Shown piece by piece: positions 39,847 through 49,209 of a DNA stretch of 64,000 nucleotides. The DNA comes from Phallus indusiatus. Its lineage: Eukaryota; Basidiomycota; Agaricomycetes; Phallales; Phallaceae. The stretch lies in the NCBI GenBank assembly GCA_027605045.1, contig JAQFWX010000004.1, forward strand, positions 2,924,683 to 2,988,682, given 5' to 3'. The position numbers were made by a program, and so were the translations under genes. The notes beneath the pieces are model-generated. The model was not told the DNA's origin, did not search any database, and saw only the letters and a program-made list of their open reading frames with translations. Position 1 is the stretch's first letter; every line of letters starts with the position of its first letter.

Positions 39847-40243
39847 TGTCAGGGTACGCTACCGCGCCCCCTCGTTTTTCCTCATTATTATCATCGGTAT
39901 ATATCTATTTCTATTTTATTTATATTTCCTGTGCGTTACTTCTACCTTCCGTTTGTTCTCTCCGTCCATATTTCACTTTCTCTACTCGCGCGCGTTGCAT
40001 GCTCATACCCAGCGTGATGCCCGTGACATCACGTCGCTTAGGCTCGGCTTGGGCGCCTGGCACTTAGCTGTGTCAGGGCCGCACGACCGCGTCATTGTTT
40101 TATGTATATAGTAGCTGTACCTAGAGTGAGGGTCCCTAAGCTTGTTCTCTTAGGATCCCCTCCCTCTAGGTGAGTAGTATAGTTATCTTCCAATATATTA
40201 CTTAGGATCCCCTCCCTCTAGCCTGAGCTGAGTAGCCCTAACA
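39847..40243 (+). mobile_element. Solo LTR, family A (A2)
   Basis: 397 bp, TGTCAGGG...CCCTAACA, flanked by an exact 5-bp duplication GTATG. A TATATAG box and the AAGCTTGTTCT transcript-start segment are intact. Confidence 0.88.
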
Positions 40244-40817
40244 GTATGAGAACTAATATCTATCCATTCGTGAACGCTGAACACTTAATTCTCTTCAGAT
40301 CCATGCCGGTGTCAATGGAGCCTCAGGAGCTATCGTACCAATGGTCCCAATGGCCCAAATACCCGACTTGGTCCTTGCCACGATCAACTCTCTCTTTTCC
40401 AGGTCTTCGCCAAGTAACGAACTCCCAATACCCAAAGAAGCTATCTCAGCTTATAGGATGCATATTGCCAATTTCTCAAGAGCCGTCTCGCCGCTCGTGA
40501 GCATATGGCATTCTCACAACGTTTTGGCTCCCATTTTCACCCCCCTCTTTTCCGACTCGTATCACTGCCTGCTAAAAACCTTAACACGAACCGAAACGCT
40601 AACGGCAGGCTGCAATCTAAACCGTCATCTTCATCATCCCATCTTGCATATCCACAACTGAACCAGGCTAATGCCTCCAACAACTGACAGCCTAGTGTTT
40701 CGTCGTCGGAGCAGACCTACAGTCGCACAGATTCTTCTATTGGGATTCATTCCACCTTCCATTATGCGGAACACCGACATGTCCGCAATGCCAAACTCCC
40801 ATCTCCAAGCGGGACTT
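40244..40817 (+). other. Non-LTR segment between A2 and A3, possible old coding relic
   Basis: A plus-strand frame near 40,341-40,560 (for example LPIPKEAISAYRMHIANFSR) reads like protein but matches no family I know. It may be a retroelement relic. No other structure was seen. Confidence 0.3.
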
Positions 40818-41202
40818 TGTTAGGGCTACTCAGCTCAGGCTAGAGGGAGGGGATCCTAAGTAATATATTGGAAGGTAACTATACTACTCACCTAGAGGGA
40901 GGGGATCCTAAGAGAACAAGCTTAGGGACCCTCACTCTAGGTACAGCTACTATATATATAAAACAACGATGCGGCGTGCGGCCCTGACACAGCTAAGTGC
41001 CAGGTGCCCAAGCCGAACCTAAGCGACATGATGTCACGGGCATCACGCCGGTACGAGTGTGCGAGCAGAGAAAGTGAAATAGAGACAGAACAAGGAAACG
41101 GAAAGCAAAAGTAAAATACGGAAATGATAAATAGAATAGAAACAGAGTGATGCCGATGATAATAAATAGGAAAATGAGAGACGACGGTAGCGTACCCTGA
41201 CA
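40818..41202 (-). mobile_element. Solo LTR, family A (A3)
   Basis: 385 bp, TGTTAGGG...CCCTGACA. Flanking pentamers (GACTT, ATGGT) do not match, suggesting recombination or deletion after insertion. Confidence 0.8.
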
Positions 41203-41410
41203 ATGGTGGCTTATGGTGAGATTGTTTTTCACGAAAAATCATCACAAACCCACACATATACCCATCATATCATCTCGGGGGGTGTTTCTCTATTCAGTAG
41301 TCATCTTGTTGCACGCTCGCATGATGATTGATCTTCATCACGTTAACTCCCACAGCCTCAAAGTCCTGTTGTTCGCAGCAGCCCTCGTTAGTTCTCGTTG
41401 AGACCTGTCA
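41203..41410. other. Unassigned spacer
   Basis: No gene, repeat end or RNA was recognised between A3 and the minisatellite. Confidence 0.4.
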
Positions 41411-41640
41411 TTCTCGTTTGATTCTCATTTGATTCTCGTTTGATTCTCATTTGATTCTCGTTTGATTCTCATTTGATTCTCGTTTGATTCTCGTTTGATT
41501 CTCGTTTGATTCTCGTTTGATTCTCGTTTGATTCTCGTTTGATTCTCGTCTGGTTCTCGTCTGGTTCTCGTCTGGTTCTTGTCTTGCCTGGTTCACGTCT
41601 GGTTCTTGTCTGGTCGTCTGGTTCTTGTCAACCCAGTCCT
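41411..41640. repeat. 11-bp minisatellite, GTTTGATTCTC units
   Basis: About 14 tandem copies of GTTTGATTCTC with G/A alternation at the first base, grading into GTCTGGTTCTC and GTCTGGTTCTTG variants at the right end. The minus strand reads as an Asn/Arg/Glu-rich peptide, which I regard as accidental. Confidence 0.85.
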
Positions 41641-42348
41641 TGGTCACCTTCGTTTTGTTTTATTTTGGTCCCCTTTTGTTCCTTTTGTTCTATGAGCACC
41701 TGTCCCTTAGAGTTTTTCTGTGCAACAATGACAACGGGTCTAGTCCACTTTCTGTCACGGTATGCTAGCACCTTGTCCAATTATTCGATTTCTTCGATTT
41801 CTTTTGGTTTCATTTCGCATTATGATTTCCTTTATTTTCCATATTTTGCCATTTCCACTATTTCCATCGTTTTTTCGATTTCTCGATCTCTTTGATTTAC
41901 TTCGATTTCGGTCTGTATCCCCTTGGATAAGGATGGCCACGGGTATATACCCGCGGGTTCGGGTACCTGTTCGCGGGTACCTGCAGTAGCCAGAACCCAT
42001 ACCTGGATCCGCGGGTAATTCACTCGCGGGTAACGGGTACCTGCCACGGGTACCCGGGTTTGACCTGTTTTTTTTTACACACCTGAATTTTACCCCATTT
42101 GATGATAAAAACCTGCATACCTGCGGGTTTTACCTGCAGGTACCTGGGTATTCAGGTCTATTACTGTAGTTTTACATGGAGATTTTTGGAAAATGTATTT
42201 TTTTAGTATTACATAAGCGGGCGCCTATGTGACATGTCACGTTTGTGACATGCAAAAAAACTCGCGGGTATTGCAAAAAGCCATACCCGGATCCCCGGGT
42301 AATTAGAGCCACAGGTACCTGTGAACGGGTACCTGAAACCCGCGGGTC

Positions 42349-43215
42349 TGTCAAGTACCGATATCCGGGAACGGTAATAGATACTATAATGTATTTTAGT
42401 CGCTGAATATAACACCAATAACTGTCACCGTTGGTTGACGACAGTCAGGACTTGGCCTCAACCTATAAGAGGTTGTGCCGCGACAGTCTTCTTCAGGATT
42501 TGTCCTGATGTTCGTCATGAGCGTCAAGTTCGTCAAGGACATTTCTGATATGTGCGTTCCGAGCTTCGAGAACCGCGAGCTGTATCTCGTATTGAATGAT
42601 ATCAAGCTCGACAATAATGAAGAAAGCTTTGAGATGTAACTCTCGGCAACGACGGATGGCTTCCGTCGCTGCAAGTCTCGAGGAACGATCTCGACGTTCA
42701 ATGATGAAGAGAGTAAGAGAAAAGAGAGTTTTATAGAGATATCGAACTACGTTCGATATTAAGTCTGAAGAACTATCTACGTGTATGCTAGGGTTTATAT
42801 ACACGTCAGATAAATAATTCTAGCTCAGTTCGAAATAGATTCCGAACTTGAGAAATACAAACAAGTCGTGAGATTTGTAAGTTACATCAATATATGCAGG
42901 GTATGATATCTCATGTGATGAACATGAGGTGTGCAGGGATGAGAGCTGTGCATACATGGACCTACGTTCGTCATCTATGATCTCATAACCGGAACGTGCG
43001 TGGAATATTCTAGAAAGGGCTTTCCGCGGGTGTTCCAGGAGTTAAGAGAGACGGGTACGTCTCTATTCGAGTTGCGAGGTTGATGGGGATGACTGAACGC
43101 AAAGGTCTTATCGTGAGTGACGTAAGCGAGATAAGATTACGGAGATGAACGGTAAATGATCGGATATGGATTACGTAACGTTACCGGAAGTGATGTCATG
43201 AATCGGATCATGACA
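42349..43215 (-). mobile_element. Solo LTR, family G (G1)
   Basis: 867 bp, TGTCAAGT...TCATGACA in reverse orientation, with exact 5-bp duplication GGGTC. TATATAAA occurs on its coding strand near 42,795. Confidence 0.92.
42493..42804 (-). CDS. ORF inside LTR family G (copy G1)
   Basis: 103 codons lying within the LTR. The centre is helical and amphipathic (TEAIRRCRELHLKAFFIIVE; NAHIRNVLDELDAHDE). It matches no family I know. Compared with copy G3, most base differences in the shared 200 nt are synonymous in this frame, including an Arg codon change CGT/AGA, while an overlapping open frame shows many replacements. The first codons overlap the TATA box, so the true start is probably downstream or spliced. 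It may be an LTR-encoded leader peptide or part of gag. Confidence 0.45.
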   Translation of the reverse strand: MYINPSIHVDSSSDLISNVVRYLYKTLFSLTLFIIERRDRSSRLAATEAIRRCRELHLKAFFIIVELDIIQYEIQLAVLEARNAHIRNVLDELDAHDEHQDKS

Positions 43216-43268
43216 GGGTCAAAACCCGGGTACCTGAACGGGTACCTGCTTTTTATGATACCTGTGGC

Positions 43269-44135
43269 TGTCATGATCCGACTCATGACATCACTTCCGG
43301 TAACATTACGTAATCCATATCCGATCATTTACCGTTCATCTCCGTAATCTTATCTTGCTTATGTCACTCAGGATAAGACCTTCGCATTCAGTCATCCCAA
43401 TCAACCTCGCAACTCGAATAGAGACGCACCCGTCTCTCTTAACTCCTGGAACATCCGCGGAAAGGCCTTTCTAGAATATTCCACGCACGTTCCGGTTATG
43501 ATATCATAGATGACGAACATAGGTCCATGTATGCACAGCTCTTATCCCTGCACACCTCATGTTCATCACATGAGACATCATACCCTGCATATATTGATGT
43601 AACTTACAAATCTCACAACTTGTTTGTATTTCTCAAGTTCGGAATCTATTTCGAACTGAGCTAGAATTATTTATCTGACATGTATATAAACCCTAGCATA
43701 CACGTAGATAGTTCTTCAGACTTAATATCGAACGTAGTTCGATATCTCTATAACAACTCTCCTTCTCTTATTCTATTCATCATTGAATGTCGAGATCTTC
43801 CCTCGAGACTTGCAGTGACGGAAGCCATCCGTCGTTGCCGAGAGTTACATCTTGAAGTTTTCTTCATTATTGTCGAGCTTGATATCATTCAGTACGAGAT
43901 ACAGCTCGCGGCTCTCGAAGCTTGGAACGCACATATCAGAAATGTCCTTGACGAACTCGACGCTTGTGACGAACGTCAGGACAAATCCTGAAGAAGACTG
44001 TCGCGGCACAACCTCTTATAGGTTGAGGCCAAGTCCTGACTATTGTCGACCAACGGTGACGGTTATTAGTGTTCTATTCAGCGACTAAAGTACATTATAG
44101 TATCTATTACCGTTCCCGGATATCGGTACTTGACA
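43269..44135 (+). mobile_element. Solo LTR, family G (G2)
   Basis: 867 bp, TGTCATGA...ACTTGACA, with exact duplication GTGGC. It lies 53 bp from G1 in the opposite orientation, so the pair forms a large inverted repeat. Confidence 0.92.
43680..43991 (+). pseudogene. ORF inside LTR family G (copy G2), decayed
   Basis: The same 103-codon frame as in G1 but with several replacements, many explainable as C-to-T at CpG (for example Arg CGT to Cys TGT and Arg CGG to Trp TGG). It is therefore read as a copy decaying after insertion. Confidence 0.4.
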
Positions 44136-44333
44136 GTGGCCATCCTTACCCTCGGATCCCATGGAGATCAGTTGGGCACCTCATATTCTGTACTTATATG
44201 CGTTTTCCCTAGAGAGGGATACCTAAGCTTGTTCTCTTAGGTTTTCCCTCCTCTAGGTGAGTAGTTAGTCACTGCCCCTCAATAGATCTTAGGTTTTCCC
44301 TCCTCTAGGTGTGTGCCCTGAGTCGCCCTAACA

Positions 44334-44893
44334 CTTTCATCCACAAGCCATTTACTCTCCTCAGCTGTTTCTGAATTTTTTGAAGGAATTGTTTTATCAT
44401 TCTTCCTTATTCAATGCCTCTAATCCTTCCTGCTGGAAAATTTGTTGGGTGGAATCAATCTCGTTTTCCTCATCTGGTATTATTTCCAAGAAGCTCGACA
44501 TCAACTTGGATTCTCCACCTGTGTTGAGTATTTTCTTAGCAGGGTTCGAACACCTACAGCGCTTGCAATTGTGTTTCGCGTTGTCAACCGATCCAACCTC
44601 TGGCTTTGTCGAATATTTTCAGAATGAATCTTCACATATTGATACAAATGCAACAGGAGAGCTCAGAGATCAGGAGGAACCTATAATGATGTGTGTCAGC
44701 AAAAACGGTAGGGTTTAGATAAGAGAATGAGTTGTAACAATGGAGGTGTTGAAAATAAGTTTTTTTGTTCTTAGAAAAGCGCGATAAAGCAAGGAAAACT
44801 GGTTTGTATTTTAGTGTCTGAAAAGCAGGCTTATATACATAGCTTGTTTGTCTCGAAGATGAGCACAAACAGAGAGTTTTGGGTGCATAGCAT
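44334..44893. other. Unassigned segment between B1 and MITE 2
   Basis: Short frames near 44,380-44,640 look slightly protein-like (for example LPAGKFVGWN) but belong to no family I recognise. Confidence 0.35.
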
Positions 44894-45625
44894 TAGTGAT
44901 GCCGAAGTTCGGTTCGGGAACCGTTTTGAACCCGAACTGAACCCGAACCGAACCCTGGTTCGGCTTATGTAAGCCGAACCGAACCGAACCCGAACTAGTG
45001 GTTCAGGTTCAGGTTCGACCATGAGGAAATTAGGGTGAACCGGTTCGAACCGTGACGAACTGTCACACAATATCACATAGTGTCACTGGTGTCACCAATC
45101 ACCTAAGTGCTAACTCAATGTGAATTTTGTCGTGATTTTTTTTTTATTTTGGCTCTGGAGAGCTCAAAAATTGCCCAAAATGGAAATAAAAAAATATGCC
45201 AAGAATATTTTTTGAATATCTACGAGATAAGTTGGGCGCTTAAATAAGCGCCCGTATTACAAATCATCTAAATCTTCGAAATTTCGAAAATTTAAACTGA
45301 ACTGAACCAAATTGGACCTAGGCTACACTAAAATAGTTTATTTATAAATCTAACACAGAGAATACATCTAAATTATAGGAATAATATAGGTTTGGTTCAG
45401 GTTCTGGACCTGAACCGAACCTGAACCGAATTCGAACCAAGGAAAATAACTTCAAATTTTCAGAATGGGAAAAATCAGGTTCTGAACCGGTTCGAACCCC
45501 GAACCGAACCCGAACCGGGGTTCAGCTTACGTAATCCGAACCGAACCGAACCGAACATTTGGTTCGGGTTCAGGTTCGCCAAAAAAGGGGGGTGAACCGA
45601 ACCGAACCAAACTTCGGCATCACTA
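44894..45625. mobile_element. hAT-like MITE with GAACCG units
   Basis: 732 bp bounded by TAGTGATGCCGAAGTT and its inverse AAC/TTCGGCATCACTA. Flanking octamers CATAGCAT and CATGATAG are only partly alike. Both ends consist of dense GGTTCG/CGAACC units, direct and inverted. There is no coding capacity. Confidence 0.8.
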
Positions 45626-45961
45626 CATGATAGCATAATGTGAACAGGTGAAAATAAGAAGGAAAAAACAAGGAAAACATCAAAATCATCATAAACAAAG
45701 TCAAACTGTCAATTGTACATTAAAGATAAAGGAAAGCGAAATAGCCAAAGGCTGAACCCATGCTTGTTAAAAGGTGAAAACCTATTCCTTATGGCATCCG
45801 ATGAGCATATATTATTTTCTTAATTCCGATGTGGATGCGAACAGCCCAACAATGTTATCTTCAGTATTCGAGCATCTGTTTCTTAGTAGATGGTTCGTGT
45901 CACCAACAATATCTTGGTCTGGTAATGGTATCTCCAAGTACCTGATCAAGAACAACCTAGT
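45626..45961. other. Unassigned segment
   Basis: The plus-strand frame from 45774 (MKTYSLWHPMSIYYFLNSDV...) runs into the next element's terminal repeat. No family was recognised. Confidence 0.3.
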
Positions 45962-46797
45962 CACTGGAGACATTGTAAGGTTTGACCAAAAAAAGGATCC
46001 TAAGAAAATTATAGTTCGAGGTATAGACATATGACAATTCACCTACTTGTAATATCATATTATAACTAATACTCAGATTAAGGGATTCTGACTTGAAAAA
46101 TTGTCATTATGTTGCTATTTTTATCTTAGTTAAATTATGTAAGAAATTTTACTTATATAATACTATCAATAACTTTCTCTATTCAATCAAATAGTATACA
46201 AACTAAAATATATATTATTATTGTCCATAGCAGAAAATTATATAATGAAGTTAATATAATTACTTATCAATACAATTTTTTATTATAATTTTGAGGGAGT
46301 GAGAAATACTGAGTTTCTATGTAATTATAACTTAAAGTCACAGTATGTGACATTAGAATTTTCTCAAGATTTTCCAGAAATCCATGTATTATTAAGGTTT
46401 TCCCAGGAAAACTCTGATATTACACAATGTAATCTCATGCTTAAAATTAAGCTTTTTCCATGCATCTAAATTATAATAGAAATATATTTTCACAATAAAT
46501 ATAAAAAAGATTTTTAAAACATTCTTCAATATAGATGATGATAATGTAAGTTTCATTCTATTTATTATTTTACTGAATGAATAACATTAATCATAGGCTT
46601 ATATGATAAAAAATTATTACATAATTTGGCCAATATAATTATAGCAGTATACTGACAATTTTGCAAGCCAGAATCCCTTGACCTGAGTATCAGTTATAAT
46701 ATGGTTTTGCAATTTGATAAACTGTCAATAGCCTATGCCTTGAACTAAAATTTTCTTAGGATCCTTTTTTTGGCTAAACCCTACAATGTCCCCAGTG
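45962..46797. mobile_element. CACTA-like fold-back element, A+T-rich
   Basis: 836 bp, begins CACTGGAGACATTGTA and ends in the inverse TACAATGTCCCCAGTG, flanked by the 3-bp duplication AGT. The two arms are near-identical inverted repeats for about 150 bp; the centre is A+T-rich and non-coding. CACTG termini plus a 3-bp duplication fit the CACTA superfamily. Confidence 0.75.
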
Positions 46798-47012
46798 AGT
46801 GTTCCCCTGAGCTCCAGGCTTTTGTCAGAGAACACTCTAGTACAACATATATAGGAGCTAGCAGCATGTCAGACAGCTCTGACATTGTAGTTGCCTTTTG
46901 GCTAAGTGGTCAACACTACTGCTAGAGCGCCCTCTTACAGCTTTCATGCCCCCGCACCTAAGGTCTACTATGAATCCCACTTCTAATTCAGCTAATGGCG
47001 TGCAAGGTGGCC
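46798..47012. other. Left flank of MITE 3
   Basis: It contains the left part of the gag-like relic from 46946. Nothing else was identified. Confidence 0.35.
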
Positions 47013-47203
47013 TAGTGTTGCCACAGTTCGGTTCTGAACCAAAAAAAGATTGAATTGAACCACAAACCGAACTGAAAAAAACCGATTAATCAGTTCAGTT
47101 CAGTTCAGTTCAGAAATCGGTTCAGTTCACAGTTTGGAAATATTCAGAAAATTGCCAAACCGGTTCATGAATCGATCCACATATTGCTATATGACTGAGT
47201 GAA

Positions 47204-47505
47204 TGTAACGGATTTGGGATATAGGAATGGGCCCCCCTGGGGCCCATTAATGGCCTAGTGCCCATGCAGTGCCTTTGGCACTGCAGCAGTAGTATTTGCG
47301 CGTCACAGCGTGACGCTTAAGCGCCCGTCACACCCTTACAGCGGTGTGACTAGTAGTTACATTAGAAAATCTTAATCTTTCCTACTACTACTGCATGTAA
47401 TTCCCTATTAGCCTAACTGAGCAATAGACAGGAATTCTGTGCACTTGTGGGAAAATAAGAAAACCCTTTATCAGACCCCCCTGTGGTCTGATAAAAACTG
47501 TTACA
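47204..47505 (+). mobile_element. Short LTR-like element, family D (D1)
   Basis: 302 bp, TGTAACGG...CTGTTACA with 5-bp duplication GTGAA. Contains the palindromes GGGCCCCCCTGGGGCCC and GCAGTGCCTTTGGCACTGC. Non-coding. Confidence 0.85.
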
Positions 47506-47775
47506 GTGAAAATATTGAATTTTGTCATGATTTTTTTTTATTTTGGCTCTACAGAGCTCAAAAATTGCCCAAAATGGACACAAAAAAGTATGCTATAAAT
47601 ATTTTTTAAATATCTACAAGATAAGAACTTGTAGAAAATCATGTAAATTCAATGAAATCTAGAAAAAAATTGAATACTGTTGCGAACTGGTTCAAACCGT
47701 TGAACCAAACTGAAAAAAACCAAATGAACTTACATCGGTTCGGTTCGGCAAAAAGTGTCAAAAAACTGGACTGAA

Positions 47776-48394
47776 TGTCACATGCCGTGTTCCGGGCGTC
47801 TAGGCGGAAGTCCGGGGGGTCCGGACTACGGGACAGAAGGGACTTGGCTTCAGCTTATGTGCTGCGCCGGCTCAATCGACCCTGGATATCCCTTAATTTC
47901 GGACTAGAAGTCCGAGACAGCCCGGACGTAGTCCGGGCAGGTCCGGACAAGTACTGGGGGCGGACTTTAAGTGAGATAGATAAGAATAGAATTGATTATA
48001 AAGAGACTGGCTGAGGATAGACTCGAAATGAACTTAATAAGACTTAATATTCAGACTGGGGAGCCCCAGACGAAGTCTGGGGGCTTTAAATACAAAAAGC
48101 TAAACTACTAGAACTAAAGGAGATATAACTAAAAGGAGACTAGTTGCACAGCACCAGAAACATATCTGGCACTTGATTTCTAATGCTCCGGACAGAATGT
48201 CCCCATAAAGAAATGTCCTAGTCCAGACATAGTCCGGACCTCGGACTTACCGGACGTGGACAGAATAACGGACTACGCACTGTTGGACAAGTACTGATGC
48301 TTGGACTTGGCAGATATACTAAATATGGACGGGGTTTGGGTGCCGGACCTCGGAGAGGTCCGGATTAGGATCGGGTGGCACGAGGGTCATGACA
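47776..48394 (-). mobile_element. Solo LTR, family C (C1)
   Basis: 619 bp, TGTCACAT...TCATGACA in reverse orientation, with exact duplication CTGAA. It sits inside MITE 3. Confidence 0.9.
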
Positions 48395-48572
48395 CTGAAC
48401 CAGACCGTGGCAACACTAAGGTGGCCATCCTGGTCCCACACATGAAGACTATATGACTATTATCCAAGAACTATGAGCAGAGTTAGCTTTCCATCGTAAT
48501 AACCAAGTTCATGACAACGCCCATTTCCTGGGAGGTTCTGTCCCTCTCTTCCATGGTGACTTACATGAAGAC

Positions 48573-49200
48573 TGTTAGGGCTACTCAGCTCAGACTAGAG
48601 GGAGGGGATCCTAAGATAATATATTGAAGAGAAACTAACTACTCACCTAGAGGGAGGGGATCCTAAGAGAACAAGCTTAGGGACCCTCACTGTAACAGTT
48701 TTTTATCAGACCACAGGGGGGTCTGATAAAGGGTTTTTCTTATTTTCCCACAAGTGCACAGAATTCCTGTCTATTGCTCAATAAGGCTAATAGGGAATTA
48801 CATGCAGTAGTAGTGGTAAAATTAAGATTAACTAATGTAACTACTTGTCACACCGCTGTAAGGGTGTGACGGGCGCTTAACCGTCACGCTGTGACGCGCA
48901 ACTACTGCAGCTGCAGTGCCAAAGGCACTGCATGGGCACTAGGCCCTTAATGGGCCCCAGGGGGGCCCATTCCTATATCCCAAATCCGTTACACTCACTC
49001 TAGGGACAGCGACTATATACATGAAAAACGAGAACACGGTGTGCGGCCCTGGCACAGCTAAGTGCTAGACGCCCAAACCGAACCTAAGCGACGCGGTGTC
49101 ACGGGCATCACGCCGGGTACAAGCGTGCAATGCATGCGAGTAGAGAAACAGAAATAGAGAGGGAACAAATGAACGGAAGAGGAATATAATGTACGGGAAA
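48573..49200 (-). mobile_element. LTR family A fragment (A4), carrying D2
   Basis: Starts TGTTAGGG and runs about 320 bp of its own sequence. The end that should read CCCTGACA is lost where A5 begins in the opposite orientation. Confidence 0.8.
48691..48993 (-). mobile_element. Short LTR-like element, family D (D2)
   Basis: 303 bp, TGTAACAG...CCGTTACA, with exact duplication CTCAC, inserted inside LTR A4. Confidence 0.88.
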
Positions 49201-49209
49201 TGTCAGGGT

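Larger units (their letters stand above)
41928..44148. mobile_element. hAT-like MITE with GGGTACC units, interrupted twice
   Basis: Terminal inverted repeats TAAGGATGGCCAC...GTGGCCATCCTTA; flanking octamers CCCTTGGA and CCCTCGGA match at 7 of 8 positions, the duplication size of hAT elements. After subtracting two LTR insertions it is about 477 bp. It has no transposase. The arms are dense in GGGTACC/GCGGGTA palindromic units. Confidence 0.85.
41753..44333 (+). mobile_element. Solo LTR, family B (B1), carrying nested insertions
   Basis: It starts TGTCACGG, ends CCCTAACA and is flanked by the exact duplication CTTTC. Its own length without insertions is about 350 bp. A hAT-like MITE is inserted at 41928, and that MITE holds two family-G solo LTRs. 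Confidence 0.88.
47013..48418. mobile_element. hAT-like MITE with GGTTC units, interrupted twice
   Basis: Terminal inverted repeats TAGTGTTGCCAC...GTGGCAACACTA and a perfect 8-bp duplication AGGTGGCC. Without insertions D1 and C1 it is about 475 bp. Ends are built from GGTTC/GAACC units (TCAGTTCAGTTCAG). No transposase. Confidence 0.9.
46946..48572 (+). pseudogene. Gag-like relic split by MITE 3
   Basis: Reading from 46946, a frame of 20-odd codons (MNPTSNSANGVQGG) continues across the MITE and one target duplication into HPGPTHEDYMTIIQEL, a stop, then NNQVHDNAHFLGGSVPLFHG. The composition resembles N-terminal gag of an LTR element, but no domain can be named. The right side is cut by LTR A4. 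Confidence 0.35.

Noticed and set aside
39815..39850. GGTTCGAAT resembling a tRNA T-loop
   Set aside because: The flanking bases do not pair as a T-stem and no anticodon or acceptor arms are present. A similar GGTTCGAAC at 44,540 also fails.
41411..41640. Tandem repeat considered as a CRISPR array
   Set aside because: Units are contiguous 11-mers without spacers, in a eukaryotic context; it is a minisatellite.
42396..42701. Overlapping ORF in LTR family G (MNVEIVPRDLQ...)
   Set aside because: It is open in all three copies, but differences between copies change many of its residues; the other frame explains the conservation better.
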